This document shows, in pieces, positions 55,900-64,000 of a DNA stretch of 64,000 nucleotides (position 1 is its first letter; each line of letters opens with the position of its first letter). The translations under genes were made by a program, and so were the position numbers. The notes beneath the pieces are model-generated. The model was not told the DNA's origin. It saw only the letters and a list, made by a program, of their open reading frames with translations, and searched no databases. The stretch is from Vibrio xiamenensis (GTDB lineage: Bacteria; Pseudomonadota; Gammaproteobacteria; Enterobacterales; Vibrionaceae), in the NCBI RefSeq assembly GCF_900100015.1, contig NZ_FNDD01000019.1, positions 38,434-102,433 of the forward strand, read 5' to 3'.

Positions 55900-57210
55900 C
55901 TACGAATCCTTCTGCGGTTTACGCGGTTGGCGTGGACGACGTTGTGGCTGACGTTTGTTATTCGATGAACGAGAACCACCCGTATTGGTACGGCGCTGCT
56001 GATTGCCGCTACGGAAACGCAATGGCGCAGGAAGGTCGCGCAGCAGTGCACTTGGGTCGTAATCTGAAACTGGAATCGAGTGTTCGGTGTACTCTTCAAT
56101 CGCAGTTAAGTTGATTGCATAACGCTCGCAGGCGAAGCTGATTGAGAAGCCGCTTGCGCCAGCACGACCAGTACGGCCAATACGGTGAACATAGTCTTCG
56201 CAGTCATCCGGTAAGTCGTAGTTAAATACGTGTGTTACTTGAGGTATATGCAAACCACGGGCAGCCACGTCGGTCGCGACCAGAATATCGACTTCACCTT
56301 GAGTAAATTGCTCAAGAATCTTTTCGCGTTTCTTCTGTGGTACGTCGCCAGTCAATAGGCCAACGCGATGTTGGTCGGCAGCAAGATGGCCCCAAACCAA
56401 TTCACATTGGTGTTTGGTGTTGGCAAAAATGATTGCGCGATCTGGCCACTCTTCTTCAATCAGAGTTTGCAATAGCGCCATTTTGTCTTCGTTAGACGGG
56501 TAGAACAGTTCTTCGGTAATGCGATGGCCGGTTTTTTGTTCCGGTTCAACCACCACATGTTCTGGTTCATTCATATGTTCAAAAGCCAACTCTTGCACGC
56601 GGTAAGACAGCGTTGCAGAGAACAGCATGTTCAAACGATCTTTAGCTTCCGGCATACGGCGGAACAAGAAACGAATGTCTTTAATAAAGCCAAGGTCGAA
56701 CATGCGGTCGGCTTCATCCAGTACCACAGCTTGAATGTTATTGAGGTTAAAAGCGTTTTGCTTATAAAAATCAATAATACGGCCCGTGGTGCCGATTAGA
56801 ATGTCGACGCCTTGTTGAATTTTCGACAGCTGTTTGTCGTAGCTTTCACCACCATAAGCGAGAGCCGCTTTTAGGCCTGTTGAAGCGACAAGGGGTTCAG
56901 CATCGTTGAAAATCTGAATCGCTAACTCTCGCGTTGGTGCCATAATAATTGCACGTGGCTGAGTTGGCTTACGACCTTCATGTTCAGGCGTGACCAATAA
57001 ATGATGGAAAGTAGCAGCGAGAAACGCGATGGTTTTACCAGTCCCGGTTTGGGCCTGGCCTGCAATGTCTTGGCCGGTGAGCAGAACCGGCAGCGCCTTA
57101 GCTTGAATAGGGGTACAATACTCGAACCCTTTTTTATTCAATCCTTCAATAACTTGGGCGTGTAAGTCCAAGTCGGCGAACTTTTGCTCTGTGATATGCG
57201 TCTTTTTCAT
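55900..57210 (-). CDS. rhlB: ATP-dependent RNA helicase RhlB
   Basis: DEAD-box helicase of the RNA degradosome. Q motif, Walker A AQTGTGKT (about residues 54-61), PTRELA, LDEADRMFD, SAT and HRIGRTGRAG are all present in order, followed by an Arg/Gln-rich C-terminal tail. 436 residues. Divergent from trxA, the classical E. coli arrangement that supports the name over other DEAD-box paralogues. Confidence 0.95.
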   Translation of the reverse strand: MKKTHITEQKFADLDLHAQVIEGLNKKGFEYCTPIQAKALPVLLTGQDIAGQAQTGTGKTIAFLAATFHHLLVTPEHEGRKPTQPRAIIMAPTRELAIQIFNDAEPLVASTGLKAALAYGGESYDKQLSKIQQGVDILIGTTGRIIDFYKQNAFNLNNIQAVVLDEADRMFDLGFIKDIRFLFRRMPEAKDRLNMLFSATLSYRVQELAFEHMNEPEHVVVEPEQKTGHRITEELFYPSNEDKMALLQTLIEEEWPDRAIIFANTKHQCELVWGHLAADQHRVGLLTGDVPQKKREKILEQFTQGEVDILVATDVAARGLHIPQVTHVFNYDLPDDCEDYVHRIGRTGRAGASGFSISFACERYAINLTAIEEYTEHSIPVSDYDPSALLRDLPAPLRFRSGNQQRRTNTGGSRSSNNKRQPQRRPRQPRKPQKDS

Positions 57211-57322
57211 TGCTATAGAATATCAGCTTAAGCTTGCAATACGAAAGTAAATACATTCCAATAGGGCATCTATTTGCTGGTTACCATTAAACCAGTTCAA
57301 AAAATGCACATTGGAGTTGAAG

Positions 57323-57649
57323 ATGAGTGATAATATTTTGCAGCTGACCGACGATGGTTTTGACAACGACGTTATCAACGCTGCAGGCCCGGTTCTGGTT
57401 GATTTTTGGGCAGAGTGGTGTGGTCCTTGTAAGATGATCGCGCCAATTCTTGACGAAATCGCCGAAGAGTACGCTGGCAAACTCACTATCGGTAAACTGA
57501 ATATCGATCAAAATGCAGGCACGCCACCAAAATTTGGTATTCGTGGTATCCCTACATTGCTGCTATTTAAAGATGGCGGTGTTGCAGCGACAAAAGTTGG
57601 TGCGCTATCAAAAACTCAACTTAAAGAGTTTCTAGACGCCAATCTTTAA
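57323..57649 (+). CDS. trxA: Thioredoxin 1
   Basis: General disulphide reductase. The WCGPC active site gives Cys33 and Cys36, and the cis-proline motif GIPT lies near residue 75. The ATG at 57323 follows GGAG and gives 108 residues; an upstream TTG is not needed. Followed by an intrinsic terminator and rho. Confidence 0.97.
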   Translation: MSDNILQLTDDGFDNDVINAAGPVLVDFWAEWCGPCKMIAPILDEIAEEYAGKLTIGKLNIDQNAGTPPKFGIRGIPTLLLFKDGGVAATKVGALSKTQLKEFLDANL

Positions 57650-57660
57650 TGTCTCAATTG

Positions 57661-57698
57661 TAAAACCGTACGTTAATTAACACGTGCGGTTTTACTTT
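57661..57698 (+). terminator. Terminator of trxA
   Basis: TAAAACCGTACGT/ACGTGCGGTTTTA forms a 13-bp stem with one mismatch or wobble and an AT loop, followed by CTTTTG. Confidence 0.75.
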
Positions 57699-57849
57699 TG
57701 TCTCTTAACAAAATCTAGACTAGTCTTTCTTTTAGTGATAGTTTATCGCACGTTAAATAAACAAGAATCCTCTTCTTGGTCGATCCTGTGACCAAATCCA
57801 TCTTAACTAGAAAACAGATCCTATTTTGACTAAACAAGTATCCTCCACA

Positions 57850-59106
57850 ATGAATCTAACTGAACTGAAGAACAGACCTGTGTCTGAGCTTGTGAAACTT
57901 GGCGAAAGCTTAGGCCTTGAAAATCTGGCTCGTTTGAGAAAACAAGATATTATCTTCGCGATCCTCAAAGCTCACGCAAAGAGCGGGGAAGATATTTTTG
58001 GCGACGGGGTTCTGGAAATTCTACAAGACGGCTTTGGTTTCCTCCGCAGTGCCGACAGCTCATATTTGGCAGGTCCTGATGACATTTATGTCTCACCAAG
58101 CCAAATTCGTCGTTTTAACCTGCGCACCGGTGACTCGATTGCTGGTAAAATTCGCCCACCAAAAGACGGTGAACGTTATTTTGCCCTTCTCAAAGTCAAC
58201 ACGGTTAACCACGACAAACCAGACAACGCCCGCAACAAAATCCTTTTTGAAAACTTAACCCCTCTACATGCGAATGAACGTATGGTTATGGAGCGTGGTA
58301 ATGGTTCAACCGAAGACATCACTGCTCGTGTTCTTGACCTTGCATCACCAATCGGTAAAGGCCAACGTGGTCTGATTGTCGCGCCGCCAAAAGCGGGTAA
58401 AACCATGCTGCTGCAAAACATTGCGCAGAGCATCGCTTACAACCACCCTGAATGTGAATTGATGGTTCTTCTTATCGACGAGCGTCCAGAAGAAGTAACC
58501 GAGATGCAGCGTCTGGTTAAAGGTGAAGTGATTGCTTCTACTTTTGATGAGCCAGCATCGCGCCACGTGCAAGTTGCGGAAATGGTGATTGAAAAAGCCA
58601 AGCGTCTAGTTGAACACAAGAAAGACGTGGTTATCCTTTTGGACTCGATCACTCGTTTGGCTCGTGCATACAACACTGTTGTTCCTTCATCAGGTAAAGT
58701 ACTTACTGGTGGTGTGGATGCGAACGCACTGCATCGTCCTAAGCGCTTCTTCGGTGCGGCTCGTAACGTAGAAGAAGGTGGTAGCCTGACTATCATCGCA
58801 ACAGCGCTTGTGGATACAGGCTCTAAGATGGATGAAGTTATCTACGAAGAATTTAAAGGTACAGGTAACATGGAATTGCACCTGAACCGTAAGATTGCTG
58901 AAAAACGCGTTTTCCCTGCGATTGATTTTAACCGCAGTGGTACTCGTCGCGAAGAGTTATTAACGAAAACCGACGAGCTACAAAAAATGTGGATTCTACG
59001 TAAGATTGTTCACCCAATGGGCGAAATCGATGCGATGGAATTCCTCATCGACAAATTGGCTATGACCAAAACCAACGATGAATTCTTTGACGCTATGCGT
59101 CGTCAG
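57850..59106 (+). CDS. rho: Transcription termination factor Rho
   Basis: Hexameric RNA helicase that ends transcription. The sequence is nearly that of E. coli Rho throughout: N-terminal MNLTELKN, RNA-binding GFGFLRS, Walker A APPKAGKTM (about residues 177-185) and RSGTRREELL near the end. I start at the ATG at 57850 (419 residues, the E. coli length) rather than at a TTG eight codons earlier. The coding part ends with the stop at 59107-59109. The 200-base leader after trxA may host Rho autoregulation. Confidence 0.96.
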
Positions 59107-59129
59107 TGATCTCGAACGAAAGTTTGAAG

Positions 59130-59155
59130 CGCCACCGCCTAGCGGTGGCGTTTTT
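59130..59155 (+). terminator. Terminator of rho
   Basis: A 9-bp stem CGCCACCGC/GCGGTGGCG followed by five T. Confidence 0.9.
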
Positions 59156-59212
59156 GTTTGCATTCTAGGCAAACAGTGCCCAAAATAGGTGCAATGTTAC
59201 AAGGAGGTTAAT

Positions 59213-60211
59213 ATGCAACAAGGAATGTTGTCTTCGCTACTCCTGTCAATCTTGCTACTGGGTACAGGTTTACCAACTCTTCAGGCGGCGGAAATGCAGC
59301 CGCAAGAAGTCAAACAGTGGCTCAAAGACACGCAGCTACAAGATAAAGTCGCGCAATTTCTTCAATATGCCATCGAGGATGAGGTCGACACGCTTAAATT
59401 TTCTCTCGAACGTTTGGCGCTACCTCAGCAAGAGATTGCTCGTTATTTGCTACTCAAGAAAATCGACCAGCAGAGCATTTTCCTAACGCCAAAAATGGCG
59501 TTGTTTGTTGAAGAACAGCAAGCGATGGCACCTACCTATCAAGTGCTTGAGCGTGGTGACGGCTATGAGTTTTCTGTACCCGCGTTTAATTACCCTTCTA
59601 TTGCCAGTCGAATTCTCAAACGCTGGCACCAAAACCAATCGAGTTTAGGTTTTAAATTGTCCGCGGAGCGGCACGATTTGGTACTCAAAGATTGGTTATC
59701 AGGTTCTGCTTACCAAGTGCAAGCTCGAGAAGCTCTGCTCATCAGTGAGGTCGACAGCCTTTCTCATAGTGCGATTACTTATCTGAATCATCAATTAACC
59801 AAAGAAGCGGTGACCAGTTGGCTGCCGTCCTCAAGTGTGATGGTTCGGCTAGCTCAAGTCAGTGAAGATCCAGAACTGTACTCGTTACTGTGGCGTATGC
59901 GAGCTGATCAAAACGTAGTTAACGAATTAGAACGTCTCGCGCGTGTTGCGGATAATTTCTCGCTCAAGCAAGTCATGCAAGCAACGGGTAACCCAAGCTT
60001 AAAGGAACCAGCACTGAAAGCGCTCACTCAAGTCAAACCGATGAGCGAAGAGGTGAAAACCTTTCTGATCGCTCGAATGTCGTTGGCCGATGATGCGCCT
60101 TATGTCGCCAAAGAGTTGGCAAGCCAAGGTTATCATTCATGGTTGGAAGAGCTTGCCAATAGTAATCAAGGTGTGAAAAGCCGCCTTATCTTAAGCGCGA
60201 TAGGACAATAG
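59213..60211 (+). CDS. Exported helical protein of unknown function
   Basis: A 332-residue protein with a signal peptide (MQQGMLSSLLLSILLLG ... LQAA) and otherwise mostly helical sequence, with no cysteine in the mature part and no motif that I recognise. Repeated helix pairs in the second half (about 180-325) suggest a HEAT-like or similar solenoid. An almost perfect Shine-Dalgarno (AAGGAGGT) precedes the ATG at 59213. It lies between rho and ubiD, with about 90 bases to the latter. Confidence 0.7.
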   Translation: MQQGMLSSLLLSILLLGTGLPTLQAAEMQPQEVKQWLKDTQLQDKVAQFLQYAIEDEVDTLKFSLERLALPQQEIARYLLLKKIDQQSIFLTPKMALFVEEQQAMAPTYQVLERGDGYEFSVPAFNYPSIASRILKRWHQNQSSLGFKLSAERHDLVLKDWLSGSAYQVQAREALLISEVDSLSHSAITYLNHQLTKEAVTSWLPSSSVMVRLAQVSEDPELYSLLWRMRADQNVVNELERLARVADNFSLKQVMQATGNPSLKEPALKALTQVKPMSEEVKTFLIARMSLADDAPYVAKELASQGYHSWLEELANSNQGVKSRLILSAIGQ

Positions 60212-60302
60212 CGCTTTAATGATAACCATACTCAAAAAGAGGGATCGGTTGATGGTGCTTTTTGATATACTGCCTGCAGTTTAACCAGTCAATAGAAGGC
60301 CT

Positions 60303-62156
60303 ATGAGTTTTAAGGACTTACGCGATTTCACCGATCATCTTGAACAAAGAGGTTTGTTGAAGCGCATTTCTCATCCGGTTGATCCTCATTATGAAATGAC
60401 AGAAATCAGCGACCGCACATTACGCGCGGGCGGTCCTGCTCTGTTATTTGAAAATCCAATCGGCTACGACATTCCAGTGTTAACCAATCTGTTTGGCACC
60501 ACCGAACGTGTTGCCATGGGAATGGGGCGTCAAGATGTTCAAGAGCTTCGTGAAGTCGGTAAGTTGCTGGCGTATTTAAAAGAGCCTGAGCCACCGAAAG
60601 GATTTAAAGACGCCATCGATAAATTGCCTGTGTTTAAGAAAGTCTTAAACATGCCAGCTAAGCGACTTCGGCATTCTCCGTGCCAAGAGGTTGTATGGAC
60701 GGGTGAGCAAGTTGATTTAGATAAAGTGCCAGTGATGAGTTGCTGGGCTGATGATGTCGCGCCACTGATGACTTGGGGATTAACAGTCACTCGAGGGCCA
60801 AATAAAAAGCGCCAAAATATCGGTATCTATCGTCAGCAAAAAATCGCTAAAAATAAAATCATTATGCGTTGGTTAGCCCATCGTGGTGGTGCTTTGGATT
60901 TGCAAGATTGGATGGAGAAATTTCCCGGCAAACCGTTTCCAGTATCTGTGGCATTTGGCGCAGACCCAGCCACTATCCTTGGTGCAGTAACACCGGTTCC
61001 CGATTCGTTATCTGAATACGCATTCGCTGGCCTGCTACGTGGTAGTAAAACCGAGGTGGTAAAATCCATCAGTAATGATTTGGAAGTGCCGGCGAGCGCA
61101 GAGATTGTGCTTGAAGGTTATATCGACCCGAATGAGTTTGCTGATGAAGGGCCTTACGGCGATCACACCGGTTACTACAACGAAAAAGAGCGCCATCGTG
61201 TGTTCACTATTACTCACATTACGATGCGTAACAAGCCGATTTATCACAGCACTTATACTGGGCGTCCGCCAGATGAGCCTGCCGTGCTAGGCGTTGCGTT
61301 AAATGAAGTGTTTGTGCCAATCTTGCAAAAGCAGTTCCCTGAAATTACTGATTTCTATTTGCCGCCGGAAGGGTGTTCGTATCGTATGGCGGTTGTGACG
61401 ATGAAAAAGCAATATCCCGGTCATGCCAAACGAGTGATGATGGGATGTTGGTCTTTCTTGCGTCAGTTTATGTACACCAAGTTTGTGATTGTCTGTGATG
61501 AAAGCGTTAATGCTCGTCACTGGGATGACGTCATTCAAGCCATCACCGAGCATACCGATCCGGTTGGTGACGCTCTAATGATAGAAAATACGCCGATCGA
61601 TTCTCTCGATTTTGCCTCGCCAGTTGCTGGCTTAGGCTCAAAGATGGGGATTGATGCCACCATCAAATGGGAAGCGGAAATCGCGATGAGTCCAAGTGTC
61701 AGTACAAAAGCTAACGCTAGACCAAGTGAAGATGAGATCGCGGATTTTAAACATCAAACTGCAAATATCATCGAAATCCACTTTGCGCCAAGCAGTGCGA
61801 ATCAGTTTGTTATTGTTACCATGCAAAAAGCGTCTGCAGGCGAATCTAGGCAAGTTCTAGATAAACTTTGGTCGTTTCTCGCGCCTTATACTGATGTTAA
61901 GTATGTTGTACTCTGTGATGAGGATGTTAACCCATACGATTGGCATGATGTTATTTGGGCGATTACGACCCGCATGGATCCTGCTAGGGATACCGTTCAG
62001 TGTCCATCTGAAGCAGGCAACAGCTCGAAACTTGGTTTAGATGCCACCAAAAAATTTCCAGGTGAAGTTCAAAGAGAGTGGGGGACGCCAATCCATAAAG
62101 ATCCAACGCTTGTGAGTAAAATCGATAGTATTTGGCATCAACTTGGTATCGAATGA
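60303..62156 (+). CDS. ubiD: 4-hydroxy-3-polyprenylbenzoate decarboxylase UbiD (enlarged)
   Basis: prFMN-dependent decarboxylase of ubiquinone synthesis. The N-terminal two thirds follow E. coli UbiD, including the EGPYGDHTGYY block with the catalytic Glu-rich site. The protein has 617 residues, roughly 120 more than E. coli (497). The extra part looks like a duplicated C-terminal segment: SFLRQFMYTKFVIVCDESVN is echoed later by SFLAPYTDVKYVVLCDEDVN, and GSKMGIDATIKWE by SSKLGLDATKKFP. Its TGA overlaps the ferredoxin ATG by four bases (ATGA). Confidence 0.9.
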   Translation: MSFKDLRDFTDHLEQRGLLKRISHPVDPHYEMTEISDRTLRAGGPALLFENPIGYDIPVLTNLFGTTERVAMGMGRQDVQELREVGKLLAYLKEPEPPKGFKDAIDKLPVFKKVLNMPAKRLRHSPCQEVVWTGEQVDLDKVPVMSCWADDVAPLMTWGLTVTRGPNKKRQNIGIYRQQKIAKNKIIMRWLAHRGGALDLQDWMEKFPGKPFPVSVAFGADPATILGAVTPVPDSLSEYAFAGLLRGSKTEVVKSISNDLEVPASAEIVLEGYIDPNEFADEGPYGDHTGYYNEKERHRVFTITHITMRNKPIYHSTYTGRPPDEPAVLGVALNEVFVPILQKQFPEITDFYLPPEGCSYRMAVVTMKKQYPGHAKRVMMGCWSFLRQFMYTKFVIVCDESVNARHWDDVIQAITEHTDPVGDALMIENTPIDSLDFASPVAGLGSKMGIDATIKWEAEIAMSPSVSTKANARPSEDEIADFKHQTANIIEIHFAPSSANQFVIVTMQKASAGESRQVLDKLWSFLAPYTDVKYVVLCDEDVNPYDWHDVIWAITTRMDPARDTVQCPSEAGNSSKLGLDATKKFPGEVQREWGTPIHKDPTLVSKIDSIWHQLGIE

Positions 62157-62422
62157 GTCATCTTGTCACCATAGTGCCACAAGGCATCGAATTTGAAGTT
62201 CCACAAGGACAAACTGTATTGGAAGCGGCGCTCAACAATAACATCCGTTTTCCACACCGTTGCCAAGTTGGCGCGTGTGCAGCATGTCTATGTCGTAAAA
62301 TAGAAGGCGTGGTCAGTTATCACCTTGAGCCAATGCTCACAGAGAAAGAGCAGCAACAAGGTTGGATTTTCCCCTGCCAGGCCTTCGCAGAAAGTCAATT
62401 AGTACTTACTTTTGCAGAGTAA
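62153..62422 (+). CDS. [2Fe-2S] plant-type ferredoxin
   Basis: An 89-residue ferredoxin with the cluster motif CQVGACAACLC (CX4CX2C, about residues 37-47) and a fourth cysteine in FPCQAFAES near residue 77. Translation is coupled to ubiD by the ATGA overlap, and fre follows, so it may carry electrons between the flavin reductase and an oxygenase or the UbiD pathway; this is inference. It starts at the ATG at 62153; a TTG upstream is unlikely. Confidence 0.88.
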   Translation: MSHLVTIVPQGIEFEVPQGQTVLEAALNNNIRFPHRCQVGACAACLCRKIEGVVSYHLEPMLTEKEQQQGWIFPCQAFAESQLVLTFAE

Positions 62423-62436
62423 GTAAGAGGATAACC

Positions 62437-63150
62437 ATGACAGTTCAATGTAAAGTAAAGTCTATTCAGCCGCTTGCGAGCAATACTTATCAAATCCTTC
62501 TGCATCCAGAAACCGCACTAGATTTTAAAGCGGGTCAGTATTTGATGGTGGTTATGGGTGAGAAAGATAAACGTCCGTTCTCGATTGCCAGCAGTCCATG
62601 TCGCCATGAGGGTGAATTGGAGTTGCACATTGGGGCTGCGGAACATAACGCTTATGCGATTGAAGTTGTTGAGGCAATGAAAACCGCGCTCGAGACTCAA
62701 GGCGATATCACGATTGATGCTCCCCATGGCGAAGCTTGGCTTAAAGAGGACAGCGAGCGCTCGTTGTTGCTCATTGCTGGGGGAACAGGATTTAGCTACG
62801 TGCGGTCAATTCTCGATCATTGCATCGCGCAAAATATTCAAAACCCAATCCACCTTTACTGGGGAGCGCGTGATGAAGAACAGCTTTATGCCAAAGATGA
62901 GCTTATCCATATTGCTCAATCCCATTCACATATCGATTTTGTGCCAGTCATTGAACAAGCGAAATCAGATTGGCAAGGAAAAGTAGGTAATGTACTGGAA
63001 GCGGTAAATGAAGACTTTTCATCATTGGCGGATTTTGACATTTATATCGCAGGTCGTTTCGACATGGCGGGTGCAGCGCGCGAACAGTTCACTCAAAATA
63101 AATCAGCATTGAAAGAACGTATTTTTGGTGACGCATACGCTTTTATCTAA
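62437..63150 (+). CDS. fre: NAD(P)H-flavin reductase Fre
   Basis: Reduces free FMN, FAD or riboflavin with NAD(P)H; related to LuxG. RPFSIASSP (flavin binding), LLIAGGTGFSYVRSI (nucleotide binding) and the C-terminal GDAYAFI match E. coli Fre. The ATG at 62437 follows GAGGATAACC and gives 237 residues; 14 bases separate it from the ferredoxin stop. Reduced FMN could supply UbiX/UbiD cofactor synthesis, since E. coli fre also lies next to ubiD. Confidence 0.94.
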   Translation: MTVQCKVKSIQPLASNTYQILLHPETALDFKAGQYLMVVMGEKDKRPFSIASSPCRHEGELELHIGAAEHNAYAIEVVEAMKTALETQGDITIDAPHGEAWLKEDSERSLLLIAGGTGFSYVRSILDHCIAQNIQNPIHLYWGARDEEQLYAKDELIHIAQSHSHIDFVPVIEQAKSDWQGKVGNVLEAVNEDFSSLADFDIYIAGRFDMAGAAREQFTQNKSALKERIFGDAYAFI

Positions 63151-63172
63151 ATAGATGAATTCCAGCTTGGTC

Positions 63173-63203
63173 AAAAAGAGGGCATTTCTGCCCTCTTTTT
63201 TTA
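63173..63203 (+). terminator. Terminator of ubiD-ferredoxin-fre operon
   Basis: An 8-bp stem AGAGGGCA/TGCCCTCT with A's before and a T run after. Confidence 0.85.
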
Positions 63204-63262
63204 TGCTTTCGTACAGATATTCGGCGAACGAATGTTTTTTGAAAATTATTTAAATAAAAGGG

Positions 63263-63405
63263 TTGCGCGAGTTCGGAAACTCCCTATAATGCGCCCTCAC
63301 TGACACGGTGGGAGTCGAAAGACAACAGCAAGTGTTTCAGAGGGTAAGACTTCTAAAAAGAAAATTTGAAAAAGTGTTTGACTCTTCAAATTAACTCGTT
63401 AGAAT
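63263..63405 (+). promoter_or_regulatory. rRNA operon tandem promoters P1 and P2
   Basis: P1: TTGCGC (63263-63268) and TATAAT (63285-63290), 16 bases apart, followed by a GCGCC discriminator typical of stringent control, with an AT-rich UP-like element upstream. P2: TTGACT (63378-63383) and TAGAAT (63400-63405), also 16 bases apart. Confidence 0.8.
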
Positions 63406-63442
63406 GCACCTCCGCTTTGAGAAACAATGTTTCGTAAAGCAA

Positions 63443-63454
63443 GCTCTTTAACAA
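63443..63454 (+). promoter_or_regulatory. rRNA antitermination boxA
   Basis: GCTCTTTAACAA matches the boxA of E. coli rRNA leaders, which recruits NusB/NusE to protect the transcript from Rho. Confidence 0.85.
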
Positions 63455-63671
63455 TATAAACCTATCAATCTGTGTGGGCACTCGTTGATGATAATCAAAT
63501 TAGATTCTTCGGAATCAAATTGGTTTCAATGATACGAAGTGACCATTCGAATTGGGAAGCAGCCTTGAGCTGTTTTGTTTCACTTTTTCAAAAGTGAAAA
63601 CCAATAAGAGCACAGTCAATTCAAACATTACTTTATGTAATGTTCAGTATTCATTGAGCCGAAAAAACTTT

Positions 63672-64000
<329 letters not shown>

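Overview
The window is chromosomal DNA of a gammaproteobacterium, very probably a Vibrio. The evidence is a Spot 42 gene next to engB, two CsrB/CsrC-type sponge RNAs, a vexRAB-type RND efflux operon beside ilvC, long-form ilvC, rhlB-gppA divergent from trxA-rho, and the start of a Vibrio-like 16S rRNA gene at the right edge. Species cannot be fixed from this sequence alone. All identifications are by reading motifs and family resemblance; no database search was run.

Layout. 1-6.2 kb: spf and a second small RNA, engB, cytochrome c4, a csrC-like RNA, a methyltransferase, yihI, a DUF2489 protein and hemN. 6.2-16.9 kb: divergent ilvY/ilvC, ubiK, the vexR-vexA-vexB efflux operon, rep helicase and a small cytochrome c. 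17.1-18.3 kb: a tRNA cluster (Arg, His, Pro, His, Pro) with one decayed tRNA-Pro and a tandem array of about 145 bp built from the 3' end of tRNA-Pro, followed by about 850 bp of AT-rich DNA. 19.1-26.4 kb: a peptide-type ABC importer (fused double ATPase, binding protein, two permeases), a SPOR-domain protein and a small periplasmic helical protein.

26.4-35.3 kb: the most unusual part, a tightly packed eight-gene minus-strand operon. In transcription order it encodes an ABC ATPase, a binding-protein/OmpA fusion, a lipoprotein with a von Willebrand A domain, a second binding-protein/OmpA fusion, a two-helix membrane protein, a TelA-family protein, a free binding protein resembling the urea/guanidine-carboxylase-associated type, and a permease. 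It looks like an importer physically tied to peptidoglycan and to a TelA-type stress module. Its function is unknown to me and it is my main candidate for an undescribed system.

35.4-46.5 kb: an OafA/SGNH acyltransferase behind a very AT-rich flank, gorA, rlmJ, prlC, a gap carrying six TGTACAGC palindromic motifs, uvrD with a LexA-like box, and csrB with a VarA/UvrY-like site. 46.5-57 kb: ggt, a LysE-type exporter with an AraC regulator, rarD, recQ, a DUF3630 protein, yhhQ behind a preQ1-I-like riboswitch, gppA and rhlB. 57-64 kb: trxA, rho, an exported protein of unknown function, an enlarged ubiD coupled to a ferredoxin gene and fre, then the promoters, boxA and first 329 bases of an rRNA operon.

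Taken together, most of the window is conserved housekeeping DNA. The accessory or poorly described parts are the tRNA-Pro repeat array, the ABC/OmpA/VWA/TelA operon, the acyltransferase and its AT-rich flank, and the TGTACAGC-rich gap.
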